This document shows positions 28,303-37,052 of a stretch of 64,000 nt of DNA, piece by piece. The notes beneath the pieces are model-generated. The model saw only the letters and a program-made list of their open reading frames with translations, was not told where the DNA came from and searched no databases. The translations under genes were made by a program, and so were the position numbers. The number at the start of each line of letters is the position of its first letter. Within the stretch, counting starts at the first letter, position 1. Source of the DNA: JAODBQ01 sp047602055 (GTDB taxonomy: Bacteria; Actinomycetota; Acidimicrobiia; Acidimicrobiales; Ilumatobacteraceae); the NCBI GenBank assembly GCA_047602055.1, contig JASGIG010000001.1, forward strand, positions 2,480,001-2,544,000, in the 5' to 3' direction.

Positions 28303-29313
28303 GTGACGGCCGTGGTGGAGCCGGTCCGCGAAGCCCGTTGCGACACCGCCGCGCTGCGCTTCACCACGCCGCCGCGCCAGGTCGCCGGCGGCGTGCGGGG
28401 CGCAGTCGGGGTGGTCGTCGGCATCGTGCTGTTCCCGCCGACCGGCATCGTCGCGCTGGTCCTGCTGCTCAAGGCACGGAGGATCCGCTTCGGCGACACC
28501 CGCGCCGCTCGTCACGCGTACGACCGCTCGAAGCAATGGTGCGTCAAGTCGCTCGGCTTCGCCGCGGCGCTGTGGGTGGTCGTCGCGCTCGTCGCCATCC
28601 TGCTGGTCGACGACCGAGCGATGATCCACGCGTTCTTCGACCGCGAGGTCCTGCGCGAGGCCCTGCCGTCGTTGCTGGAGGGCTTCTGGTTCACCGTCAA
28701 GCTCTGCATCGTCGCCGAGGCGGCCGTGCTGGCCTGGGGCCTGACGGTCGCGGTGGTGCGCACGCTCCCAGGCGACGGTGCCCGGCCACTGCGGGCGCTG
28801 GCCACGATCTACGTCGACGTGTTCCGGGCCATGCCCGCGCTGCTGGTGATCATGGTGGTGGTCCTCGGCGTCAAGCAGACGTCGATGCCGTTCTTCAGCG
28901 ACCTGTCCGACTTCCAGCTCGTCGTCGTCGCCCTGGTCCTGGTGTTCGGCTCGTACGCCGCCGAGATCTTCCGGGCCGGCATCGAGCTCGTCCACCACAA
29001 CCAGGTCGATGCCGCCCGAACGCTCGGCATGGGCCAATTCGCGGCATTGCGGACGGTGATCTTGCCGCAGGCATTCCGGGCTGTGCTGCCGCCGTTGCTC
29101 AATTCGTTCATCAGCTTGCAGAAGGATGCCGCGCTGGTGATGTTGGTCGGGCTTCTCGACGCCGTGAACTGGGCGTACATCCAGTCGATTCAACATGCGA
29201 ACCTCAGTCCATTCGTCGGGGTCGCCGCCGGTTATCTGGCGATGACGCTTCCATTGACGAGGATCACCGATCATCTCGGCCGTCGTCATGCAGACAAGAT
29301 CCGTGGGGCATAG
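28303..29313 (+). CDS. Amino-acid-type ABC permease with N-terminal CD225/dispanin-like segment
   Basis: The C-terminal 210 residues are a polar-amino-acid permease of the HisM/GlnP type. The EAA loop (HHNQVDAARTLGMGQFAALRTVILPQ) contacts the ATPase. The first 105 residues are unusual for this family: two helices (about 33-57 and 84-102) around a loop FPPTGIVALVLLLKARRIRFGD...AYDRSKQW, which resembles the CD225 (dispanin) pattern. The second permease of the cluster has the same layout. GTG 28303 starts 1 bp after the DAO gene. Confidence 0.88.
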   Translation: MTAVVEPVREARCDTAALRFTTPPRQVAGGVRGAVGVVVGIVLFPPTGIVALVLLLKARRIRFGDTRAARHAYDRSKQWCVKSLGFAAALWVVVALVAILLVDDRAMIHAFFDREVLREALPSLLEGFWFTVKLCIVAEAAVLAWGLTVAVVRTLPGDGARPLRALATIYVDVFRAMPALLVIMVVVLGVKQTSMPFFSDLSDFQLVVVALVLVFGSYAAEIFRAGIELVHHNQVDAARTLGMGQFAALRTVILPQAFRAVLPPLLNSFISLQKDAALVMLVGLLDAVNWAYIQSIQHANLSPFVGVAAGYLAMTLPLTRITDHLGRRHADKIRGA

Positions 29314-29337
29314 ATCATCAATGAGATTGGGGGAGGC

Positions 29338-30087
29338 GTGAGCTTTCTAGATATCCAGAACGTATCGAAGTCGTTCGGCGACACGCAGGTGCTGAACGGA
29401 CTCTCGTTGTCGGTCGAGCGGCACGAGGTCGTGTGCCTGATCGGGCCGTCAGGGTGCGGCAAGTCGACGCTGCTGCGCTGCATCAACCGCCTCGAGGAGA
29501 TCGACGGTGGGGCGATCCATCTCGAAGGTGAGGAGATCACCGGCCCGGGTGTCAACCTGAATCGGGCACGCCGTCACATCGGCATGGTGTTCCAGGCCTA
29601 CAACCTGTTCCCGCACATGACCGCCCTCAAGAACGTCATGCTGGGGCCACGGCGAGTGCTCGGCGTCTCCAAGGCGGAGGCCGAGGATCGGGCGCGGAAG
29701 CTGCTCGACCGGTTCGGTCTCGCGGCGCAGGCCCATCAGTACCCGGACAGCCTCTCCGGCGGCCAGAAGCAGCGCGTCGCCATCGTCCGCGCGCTGGCGA
29801 TGGACGCCGAGCTCCTCCTCCTCGACGAGGTCACCTCGGCGCTCGACCCCGAGCTCGTCTGCGAGGTGCTGGCCTTGCTCACCGAGCTGGCCGGTGAAGG
29901 CCGGACGCTCGTACTCGCCACCCACGAGCTGGGGTTCGCCCGGTCGGTGGCCGACAAGGTGTGCTTCGTCCACCAGGGCGTCGTCTTCGAGCAGGGCCCT
30001 CCCTCAGCCGTGCTCGACGACCCGAGCAGTGAGCGCCTGCGGAGCTTCACGGCCGGACTGCGGGCAGGCACCGGATCAGCGGCATAG
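29338..30087 (+). CDS. Amino-acid-type ABC transporter ATPase
   Basis: This 249-residue ATPase is complete: Walker A GPSGCGKST at 36-44, Q-loop MVFQAYNLFPHMT, signature SLSGGQKQRVAI, Walker B LLLLDEVTSALD and the switch His in ATHELGFA. It belongs to the GlnQ/HisP type that energises import of polar amino acids or opines. GTG 29338 has GGGGGAG just upstream. It lies between the two permeases, together with the binding protein. Confidence 0.95.
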   Translation: MSFLDIQNVSKSFGDTQVLNGLSLSVERHEVVCLIGPSGCGKSTLLRCINRLEEIDGGAIHLEGEEITGPGVNLNRARRHIGMVFQAYNLFPHMTALKNVMLGPRRVLGVSKAEAEDRARKLLDRFGLAAQAHQYPDSLSGGQKQRVAIVRALAMDAELLLLDEVTSALDPELVCEVLALLTELAGEGRTLVLATHELGFARSVADKVCFVHQGVVFEQGPPSAVLDDPSSERLRSFTAGLRAGTGSAA

Positions 30088-30187
30088 GCCGTCGGCGACG
30101 TCGAGCAGGCGTCGCCAGCGCAGATCTCGACAGAGAGACCCGGCCCGGCGCCCGCCGAAGCCGACGGAGAACACATGGAGACCACAC

Positions 30188-31135
30188 ATGATGCGGAAGG
30201 TAGTTGTTGCGTTGGGCTGTTGTGCCGTCCTGTTGGGCGCATGCGGCTCTGACGACAAGAAGTCCGACGCGACCACGACGACTGGCGCGGCTGCCACCAC
30301 TGCAGCTGCGCCGAGCGGCGGCGGCGCGGCCTCCACGACCTCGGCAGGGGCGTCGACGCCACCGGCGTCAGCCGTCGGTCAGCTCGAGCTCGTCAAGGAC
30401 GACACGCTGACGGTCGCTGCGGTGATCCCGTATCCACACTTCTACGACGGTGCGGATCCCGAGAGCCTGACCGGTGGCCTCGACTGGGCGCTGGCGCAGG
30501 AGCTCGCCAAGCGCCTCGGCGTGTCCAACACGGTGTACAAGAACGTCAACTTCGCGGCCCTCACGGCCGGGCAGCTGTCGAAGGACTACGACGTCGGCAT
30601 CGTCGAGATCAGCGTCACCCCGGCGCGCTCGGAGGTCAACGACTACTCGGACTGCTACAGCCACTCGTACAACGTGGCCATCGTCCCGAAGGGTACCCCG
30701 GCGTCGACGCTGGACGAGCTGAAGCAGATCTCGTGGGGTTTCGCCACCGGCCAGACCGGCCAGGACCTGGTGCTCAACTACATCAAGCCGGACAAGACGT
30801 TCAAGGCGTTCCAGAGCGTCGTCCAGGAGGGCGGCCCGGCCCTGAAGGCCGGCACCATCGACGGCCTGATGGCCGGCATGGGTGACGCCACCACGTTGTT
30901 CGGCGACGCCGACTTCGCCGCCAAGTTCGAGGTTGCCGCCCGGATCCAGACCGACGAGAACCCGGACGGGTTCTGCGAGGCGATCCAGCTCCCGAAGGGC
31001 TCGCCGAACCTGACGGCCGTCAACGCCGCGCTGGCCGGCATCCGCGACGACGGTCTCATCGATCAGTGGAAGAAGGAGTACGGGATCATCACGCTCGGCG
31101 ATGACGTCCCGCTCGTCGTCCTGTCGAAGGCCTAG
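30188..31135 (+). CDS. Solute-binding lipoprotein, polar amino acid type
   Basis: This 315-residue protein starts with a lipoprotein signal (MMRKVVVALGCCAVLLGAC, lipid-bearing Cys at 19) and a Thr/Ala/Gly-rich linker of about 45 residues. The remainder is a type 3 solute-binding protein (SBP_bac_3), with EISVTPARSEVNDYSDCY near the ligand-binding part. It should sit on the outer face of the membrane and deliver substrate to the two CD225-containing permeases. ATG 30188 or 30191 are both possible. Confidence 0.9.
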   Translation: MMRKVVVALGCCAVLLGACGSDDKKSDATTTTGAAATTAAAPSGGGAASTTSAGASTPPASAVGQLELVKDDTLTVAAVIPYPHFYDGADPESLTGGLDWALAQELAKRLGVSNTVYKNVNFAALTAGQLSKDYDVGIVEISVTPARSEVNDYSDCYSHSYNVAIVPKGTPASTLDELKQISWGFATGQTGQDLVLNYIKPDKTFKAFQSVVQEGGPALKAGTIDGLMAGMGDATTLFGDADFAAKFEVAARIQTDENPDGFCEAIQLPKGSPNLTAVNAALAGIRDDGLIDQWKKEYGIITLGDDVPLVVLSKA

Positions 31136-31142
31136 TCGGTTC

Positions 31143-32177
31143 GTGGAGACGATCTCCTCGGTGGCGCCTCGGCAGACCTCGACGGGTTCGGGCGCGGCCG
31201 CCCGGCAGCCGCTGGCCATCTCGCCAGCGGTTGTCGGGCGGCGGGCCACGGACATCCTGTCGGCCGTCGTCTGCGTCGCTGCCTTCCCGCCCACCGGGAT
31301 CGTCGCCGTCTTCTGGCTGCGGCGGGCGCGGCATCTCGCGGCCGACGACGTCCGCGAGAGCCGCGCCGCCTACGACCGGTTCCGGCGGTGGCGGCTGCTG
31401 TCGGCCGGATATGCGGTGGCGGCGTGGTTGACGTTGTTCGTCGTCAGCCTGTTCCTGATCGACGATCGACTCCTGATCAGGGAGTTCTTCGACTGGGACA
31501 TCGTCACACGGTCGTTCCGTCAGGTGCTCAAGGGGTTCGTGCTGACGATCAAGCTGTTCGTGATCGCCGAGCCGTTGATCCTCCTCTGGTCGTTGATCGT
31601 GGCCGTCGTGCGCTCGATCCCGGGCACGGCGACGCTGCCACTGCGCTGGCTGGCAGCCGCGTACGTCGACGTCTTCCGCGGCCTGCCATGCCTGCTGGTC
31701 ATCATGATGACGGTCTTCGGGATCAAGCAGACCAGCTTGCCCGTGGTCAGCGACGTGTCCGACTTCTGGCTGGTCGTGATCGCCATCGTGCTGACCTACG
31801 GGGCCTACGTGTCGGAGACGATGCGCGCCGGTCTCCGGTCGGTGCACGAGAGCCAGGTCGCCGCGGCGCGCTCGATGGGTCTCGGCTACCTCGCCACGAT
31901 GCGCTTCGTCGTGCTGCCACAGGCGGTCCGCAACATGGCGCCGCCGCTGATGAACGCGTTCATCAGCCTGCAGAAGGACACATCGCTCGTCGCCGTCGTC
32001 GGCCTGCTCGACGCGCTCGCGCGCGCCAACGGTCAGTCGATCATCCACACCAGCCTGACCCCGTTCACCGTCGCCGCGATCGGCTACCTGGTGATCGTCT
32101 TCCCCGTCGCCCGGCTCACCGATCACCTGACTCGCCGCGGCCTCGCCAAGCGGATGGCGACGCGCCGCACCGGCTGA
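31143..32177 (+). CDS. Second amino-acid-type ABC permease with N-terminal CD225/dispanin-like segment
   Basis: This 344-residue paralogue of the first permease keeps the same layout. A two-helix N-terminal unit (about residues 38-106, with FPPTGIVAVFWLRRARHLAADD...AYDRFRRW) is followed by a HisM/GlnP-type permease with the EAA loop HESQVAAARSMGLGYLATMRFVVLPQ. The pair presumably forms the heterodimeric channel. GTG 31143 starts 7 bp after the binding-protein stop; no ATG is suitably placed. Confidence 0.86.
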   Translation: METISSVAPRQTSTGSGAAARQPLAISPAVVGRRATDILSAVVCVAAFPPTGIVAVFWLRRARHLAADDVRESRAAYDRFRRWRLLSAGYAVAAWLTLFVVSLFLIDDRLLIREFFDWDIVTRSFRQVLKGFVLTIKLFVIAEPLILLWSLIVAVVRSIPGTATLPLRWLAAAYVDVFRGLPCLLVIMMTVFGIKQTSLPVVSDVSDFWLVVIAIVLTYGAYVSETMRAGLRSVHESQVAAARSMGLGYLATMRFVVLPQAVRNMAPPLMNAFISLQKDTSLVAVVGLLDALARANGQSIIHTSLTPFTVAAIGYLVIVFPVARLTDHLTRRGLAKRMATRRTG

Positions 32178-32259
32178 GCCAGCTGGAGCACGTCCATGAA
32201 CCCCCTCGCCGCCGGCGCGCCCCTACGCCGACCAACCCTGCAGATCGTGAGGCTCGAAG

Positions 32260-33756
32260 ATGCTCGATTCGTATGACGTGATCGTCGCCGGCGGCGGCGC
32301 TGCCGGCCTGTGCGCCAGCCTGTCCGCCGCGCAACGGGGGTGCCGCGTCCTGCTCGTCGATCGCGGCTCGTCCGCCGAGCGCGGTGGCAACACGAACTTC
32401 AGCATGGGCGCGATCCGGGTGGCCTACGACTCGGTCGAGTCGGTGCTGCCGGCGTTCGACGGCGTGGACGCGTCCGCGATCGCCATGGCGAGTGGTTGGG
32501 AGAGCTACCCGCCGACGGCCTACGTGCGCGACCTGATGAACGCGACCGACGGCCGGTGCGATCCGGTGCTGGCCGAGGCGCTGGCCATGGAGAGCTTGCC
32601 GGCCGTCATCTGGATGCACGAGCAGGGCGTCCCGGTCGTGCCGTACTGCCGGCGTGGCAGCGGGCCGACGTTCACCGGTGGCTTCACCGTGGACGTCGCC
32701 GGCGGCGGCCGCGGCATCGTCGACGGTCTGACGACGGCGTGCCTGGCCAACGGCGTGGAGCTGGCCTACTCGGCGCGCTGCGTCGACCTGCACCGCGACG
32801 CCGGCGGGATCACCGCCGTGGCGGTCGAGCTGCCCGACGGGGTCCGCACGATCGGCGCCCGCGCCGTCGTGCTGGCCTGCGGCGGCTTCCAGGCCAACAG
32901 CGCATGGCGCACCCAGTACCTCGGCGCGGGCTGGGAGCTGGCGAAGGTCCGCGGGAGCCGCTTCGACACGGGCGACGGGATCGCCCTGGCGCTGGCCGCG
33001 GGCGCTCTGCCGTGGGGCCACTGGTCCGGCTGCCACGCCGTCGCGTGGGCCCACGAGGCGCCTGATGCCGCCAATCTGGCGCAGAGCAGCGGCGGCCACA
33101 GCCCGTTCCACCGGCTGAGCTATCCGTTCGGGGTGATCGTCAACGTCGAGGGTGAGCGCTTCCTCGACGAGGGGGCGGGGGTCGCCGATTCGACGTACTC
33201 CCGGTACGGCCGGCTGGTCCTGTCCCAGCCGAGGCACACGGCCTGGCAGATCTACGATGCGAGCACCAGCCCGCTGCTGCGTGACGAGTACCGGGCCGAC
33301 ACCGCCCGTCGGGTCGTGGCCGACACGCTGGGCGGTCTCGCCGTCGCGCTGCCCGGCATGGACCGGCACCGGTTCATCGAGACCGTCGCCGAGTTCAACG
33401 CCGCCGTGCGCGACGATCGGCCATTCGACCCCGACGTCCTCGACGGTCGTTCGACGATCGGTCTGGCGATCCCCAAGTCGAACTGGGCGTGCCGGCTCGA
33501 GCAGCCGCCGTTCGAGGCCTACCGGGTGACGTGCGGCATCACGTCGACGTTCGGGGGCGTGCGCATCACCCCGGACGCCGAGGTCGTCGCCGCCGAGGGC
33601 GGCATCGTCCCCGGCCTCTTCGCCGCCGGCGAGATGGTCGGGGGCCTGTTCTACTTCAGCTATCCGGGCGGGAGCGGCCTGGCCGCGGCGTCCGTGTTCG
33701 GGCGGCGTGCCGGCGTGGCCGCCGCAGCACTCAGTCAACGAGGAGGAAGCAGATGA
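32260..33756 (+). CDS. FAD-dependent dehydrogenase, tricarballylate dehydrogenase (TcuA)-like
   Basis: This 498-residue flavoprotein of the FAD_binding_2 (succinate dehydrogenase/fumarate reductase) type starts with VIVAGGGAAGLCASLSAAQRG. It has SAERGGNTNFSMGAIR after the ADP-binding fold, VVLACGGFQAN, and a C-terminus ending in PGLFAAGEMVGGLFYFSYPGGSGLAAA (in shortened form). The group includes TcuA and ketosteroid dehydrogenases. It oxidises or reduces a C-C bond next to carboxylates. RGGNTN and the end region favour the TcuA side. The next gene overlaps it by 4 bp (ATGA at 33753). Confidence 0.85.
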   Translation: MLDSYDVIVAGGGAAGLCASLSAAQRGCRVLLVDRGSSAERGGNTNFSMGAIRVAYDSVESVLPAFDGVDASAIAMASGWESYPPTAYVRDLMNATDGRCDPVLAEALAMESLPAVIWMHEQGVPVVPYCRRGSGPTFTGGFTVDVAGGGRGIVDGLTTACLANGVELAYSARCVDLHRDAGGITAVAVELPDGVRTIGARAVVLACGGFQANSAWRTQYLGAGWELAKVRGSRFDTGDGIALALAAGALPWGHWSGCHAVAWAHEAPDAANLAQSSGGHSPFHRLSYPFGVIVNVEGERFLDEGAGVADSTYSRYGRLVLSQPRHTAWQIYDASTSPLLRDEYRADTARRVVADTLGGLAVALPGMDRHRFIETVAEFNAAVRDDRPFDPDVLDGRSTIGLAIPKSNWACRLEQPPFEAYRVTCGITSTFGGVRITPDAEVVAAEGGIVPGLFAAGEMVGGLFYFSYPGGSGLAAASVFGRRAGVAAAALSQRGGSR

Positions 33757-34221
33757 CCGACGAGCAGACCTTCGACGGACCGTTGTCGATCCGCCGGGAC
33801 CAGGTCTCCTACGACGCGGCGCGAGGGGTGCTGGATGCCGGCATCGCCAAGGCCAGGGAAGCTCGGCGTGCGCGTCGCCCTGGTCGTGGTCGACCGGGCC
33901 GGCGGGTGCATCGCCTCGGCGCGGATGGACGGCGTGGCGGCATACACGTTCGACTTCGCCTCGGGCAAGGCAGCGTTCTCCGGCTGCAGCGGGCGCAGCA
34001 CCGAGGAGTTCCTCGAGGCGCGGCTGACCCACAGCGAGCCGCTGTGGCGGGCGTTCACCGAGGACCCGCGCTTCTTCCTGGTTCCCGGTGGCCATCCCCT
34101 CGTGGTCGACGGTGAGTGCCTCGGTGGGATCGGCGTGAGCGGCGCCAAGTACGAGGACGACAAGAAGGTCGCCGAGGCCGCCGCCGGGTGGCTCGCGGCG
34201 GTGGCGTCGCCGACGTCGTGA
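33753..34221 (+). CDS. GlcG/HbpS family protein (apparent frameshift)
   Basis: The sequence matches the GlcG/HbpS (DUF336) family: ALVVVDRAGGCIASARMDGVAAYTFDFASGKAAFSG, LVVDGECLGGIGVSGA and the C-terminal D..VA.A. The first 35 codons are in another frame. Deleting one A in GAAGCTC (33858-33864) gives KARELGVRVALVVVDRAGG and a 155-residue protein. Family members bind heme or corrinoid-like ligands, or are of unknown role next to glycolate-type dehydrogenases. A strong AGGAGGAAG site precedes ATG 33753. The close link to the TcuA-like flavoprotein suggests a joint function. Confidence 0.86.
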
Positions 34222-35006
34222 GCGCCGCACCCCAGGACGCCGAGGGACGGCCGCGACGGCGCCAGGTGGTCCGCCGTGGCCAGACCGTCTACGGCATCGA
34301 CATCGGCGTGATCATGCTCGACAACGACCTGCCGCGGCCGGTCGGCGACGTCGGCAACGCCCGTACGTTCGCGTTTCCCGTCGCGTACCAGGAGGTCGCC
34401 GGCTGCACGCCGAGCGCGATCACCTCCGGCGCGATCCCACGGCGATACGCCGATCGGCCCGAGGCCGAGCTGTCCGACTACATCGCCGCCGGCCGCGCCT
34501 TGATCCGCAAGGGCGTGCGGGCCCTGGCGACGTGTTGCGGCCTGCTCGCCGCCTACCAGTCCGAGCTCACCGAGGCGCTGCCGGTCCCGGTCGCGGCATC
34601 CAGCCTGCTCCAGGTCCCGCTCGTCCTCGCCGTCCTCGCGCCACAACAGCGGCTGTGCATCCTGACGGTCAACTCGCAGTCGATCTCGCAACGGCACCTC
34701 CACGGGTGCGGCATCGACGACGGTGAGGTCGAGCGCCTGCGCATCGTCGGGCTCGAGCACAGCGAGCACTTCTACCCGGCGTTGCTCGGCCGCCTCGACG
34801 AGCTCGATCCGGATCTCGCCGAGGACGAGCTCGTCGACGTGGCTCGGCGGGTGGTCTCGGGCGATCCGGACATCGGCGGGTTCCTCCTGGAGTGCACCAA
34901 CATGCCGCCCTACGCGGCTGCGCTGCGCCGTGCCACGGGCCTGCCGGTCTGGGACGCCGTCAGCTTGATCAACTGGGTGCGCGAGGGCGTGGCGATCGAT
35001 GCCTGA
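34218..35006 (+). CDS. Asp/Glu/hydantoin racemase-fold enzyme
   Basis: This 262-residue protein resembles the aspartate/glutamate racemase superfamily, which also includes hydantoin racemase, maleate isomerase and arylmalonate decarboxylase. The two catalytic Cys can be proposed in LATCCGLLAAYQ (about residue 111) and LLECTNMPPYA (about 224). It would invert or isomerise an alpha-carbon or a cis double bond of a carboxylate. GTG 34218 overlaps the GlcG-like gene by 4 bp, and its end overlaps the MFS gene, so it is tightly embedded in the island operon. Confidence 0.83.
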   Translation: MSAAPQDAEGRPRRRQVVRRGQTVYGIDIGVIMLDNDLPRPVGDVGNARTFAFPVAYQEVAGCTPSAITSGAIPRRYADRPEAELSDYIAAGRALIRKGVRALATCCGLLAAYQSELTEALPVPVAASSLLQVPLVLAVLAPQQRLCILTVNSQSISQRHLHGCGIDDGEVERLRIVGLEHSEHFYPALLGRLDELDPDLAEDELVDVARRVVSGDPDIGGFLLECTNMPPYAAALRRATGLPVWDAVSLINWVREGVAIDA

Positions 35007-36270
35007 GGGGGAACGGCGCGGCTTCGCCGCGCTCAGCGTTCCGATGTTCCGCTGGTTCGCGGCGACCAGCCTGCTGTCGTTCATGAACGTGTGGATGCTG
35101 CGGATCGCCCAGGACTGGCTGGTCCTGGAGCTGACGAACGGCAGTGGCCTGCAGCTCGGGTTCACGACCTTCATGCAGCTCGTGCCCGGTGTGCTGCTCG
35201 GGCTGTGGGGCGGCGTGCTTGCCGACCGCTGGCCGAAGCTGCGCGTCATCGCCCTGTCCGAGCTGATCGTCTGCGCCGCGGCGCTCTCGGTGGGCATCCT
35301 CCACGTCACCGGCCACGTCCGCGTCTGGCACGTGATCGTCGCCGCGACGGTCTCCGGCGTCGGCGCAGCCCTCGGCACGCCGGCGCGGCAGGCCACTCCG
35401 CCCGAGATGGTGCCGCCGCCGTTGTTCCTCGGTGCCATCAGCACCATCAACGCCACCCAGAGCCTGGCCCGCATCGCCGGCCCGGCGGTGGCCGGCCTGG
35501 TGGTCTCGATCTTCGGTCTGTCCACCCAGTTCGTCGCCTCGGCGGTGCTCTCGCTGCTGCTCGCCGAGCAGCTCCTGCGCATGTCGCGCGTCGTGGTCCT
35601 GCCTCGGGCGGTCCGCGCTCACGTCGACCGCGCCCGGGGCGCGGCCGCGTACATGGCGACGCGCCGCGACCTGGCGCTGGTGCTGCCGGTGCTGTGCATC
35701 TGTTGCGCCCTCGGATGGAACTCGGCGCTGCTGATCGCGCTCATGGCGCGCAACGAGTTCGGCACGGGACCCGGCGGGCTCGCACTGCTCAACGGGTTGT
35801 TCGCCGTCGGCGCCGTCGGCGCGACGATCGCGCTCGGCGTGCGCCGGGCTGCACCCTCCAAGCGCACCCTCGTGCACGCTGCCGTGGTGTTCGGCGTGCT
35901 CTCGTGCGTTGCCGCGGTGATGCCGACGTTCGTCACGTTCGCGCTGCTCCTGGTGCCGGTCGGCGCCGCATCGTTCGGGAGCGCCACCATCTTCAGCGTG
36001 GCGTACCAGTTGAGCATCCCGTCGGAGCTGCGCGGCCGGATGACGGCCCTCTACTACACGACGACGATGGGTGCCGTGCCGTTCGGTGCGCTGGTCCTCG
36101 GCGCGATCGCGGATCAGCTGGGGACACGGTGGAGCTATTTTGTCAGCGGCATTGGAATTGTTATTTCGGTGCTGGGCGGAGTTGCATTCTCCTTTGCGCC
36201 GAGACTTCGGAAAGTCAGATGGCTTCCGCCTGCAGTGGAACAGGCCGGCGCGAAACCCAGCTCGGTATGA
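34999..36270 (+). CDS. MFS transporter (MFS_3/enterobactin-exporter-like)
   Basis: This 423-residue protein has about twelve hydrophobic segments. The loop GGVLADRWPKLR after helix 2 matches the MFS signature of the EntS/MFS_3 group. The C-terminal 60 codons (36130-36230) use noticeably more A/T than their neighbours. It could export a product or a toxic intermediate of the island pathway. It overlaps the racemase-fold gene by 8 bp. The next gene, the GntR regulator, starts 7 bp downstream if the first ATG is used. Confidence 0.85.
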   Translation: MPEGERRGFAALSVPMFRWFAATSLLSFMNVWMLRIAQDWLVLELTNGSGLQLGFTTFMQLVPGVLLGLWGGVLADRWPKLRVIALSELIVCAAALSVGILHVTGHVRVWHVIVAATVSGVGAALGTPARQATPPEMVPPPLFLGAISTINATQSLARIAGPAVAGLVVSIFGLSTQFVASAVLSLLLAEQLLRMSRVVVLPRAVRAHVDRARGAAAYMATRRDLALVLPVLCICCALGWNSALLIALMARNEFGTGPGGLALLNGLFAVGAVGATIALGVRRAAPSKRTLVHAAVVFGVLSCVAAVMPTFVTFALLLVPVGAASFGSATIFSVAYQLSIPSELRGRMTALYYTTTMGAVPFGALVLGAIADQLGTRWSYFVSGIGIVISVLGGVAFSFAPRLRKVRWLPPAVEQAGAKPSSV

Positions 36271-36277
36271 TGTCGAG

Positions 36278-37015
36278 ATGTATGCTCCCGGGCAGGTCGG
36301 CCGGGAGGGTGAGGAATCAAATGGCGGCAAAGTTGCAAAAGACGGTGAAAAGCTCGGGACGCAGCACATGGCGTTGCGTGACATGGTGGTGCAAACGCTG
36401 CGTGAGCAGATCATCTCCGGCAAGCGCAAGCCGGGCGAGCGTCTCGTGGAGGAGAGCCTCGCCGAGGAGCTCGGCGTCTCCCGTCACCCGATTCGCCTGG
36501 CGATCCACGTCCTCGCGACGCAAGGGTACGCGACCATCATCCCTCGGCGTGGCGCGCGGGTTGCCGAGCTCAGCCACGAAGAGGTCGAGCACATCTTCCA
36601 GGTCCGCATCGCCCTCGAGTCGCTCGCGGCCCGGCTGGCCTGTCGGAACGCGTCGCCGGCCAACATGCAGAACTTGATGGAGATCATCGACGCGGCCGAT
36701 GATCTGGTGGCTCGGAACCCGAACTCGCGCCGCCTCGGTGAATTGAACGAACGATTTCACACGGCAGTGCTCGAACTGGCCGGAAATCCAATTCTCGCCG
36801 AGATCATGGGTGCGCTCAGCAGCCGGATGCTGTGGATCTTCCGCACCACGCTCGGTGAGCAGCGCCGTGTCATGACCGACAGCCGGCGCCAGTTGGTGGA
36901 GGCGATCTCGGCGCATGACGAAGACCTCGCCGCACGTCTGGCTGCGGACCACATCCAGTACGCGCTGGAGCGCTACCGGGCGGCCGTGCGAGGAACGAAC
37001 GGTGACGGACCCTGA
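36278..37015 (+). CDS. GntR-family regulator, FCD (FadR) subgroup
   Basis: A winged helix-turn-helix (LRDMVVQTLREQIISGKRKPGERLVEESLAEELGVSRHPIR in shortened form) is followed by an FCD ligand domain (EEVEHIFQVRIALESLAARLA, NERFHTAVLELAGNP, HDEDLAARLAADHI). The FCD metal-binding Asp/His set appears present. ATG 36278 gives 245 residues; ATG 36368 (MALRDMVVQ) gives 215 and begins directly at the domain. No strong ribosome site decides between them. It is the only regulator inside the island and the likely ligand-sensing repressor acting at the palindromes at 24963 and 37818. Confidence 0.9.
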   Translation: MYAPGQVGREGEESNGGKVAKDGEKLGTQHMALRDMVVQTLREQIISGKRKPGERLVEESLAEELGVSRHPIRLAIHVLATQGYATIIPRRGARVAELSHEEVEHIFQVRIALESLAARLACRNASPANMQNLMEIIDAADDLVARNPNSRRLGELNERFHTAVLELAGNPILAEIMGALSSRMLWIFRTTLGEQRRVMTDSRRQLVEAISAHDEDLAARLAADHIQYALERYRAAVRGTNGDGP

Positions 37016-37052
37016 GGGTCCCGTCCCACTCGAGAAGAGGAGCAGAACTGCG

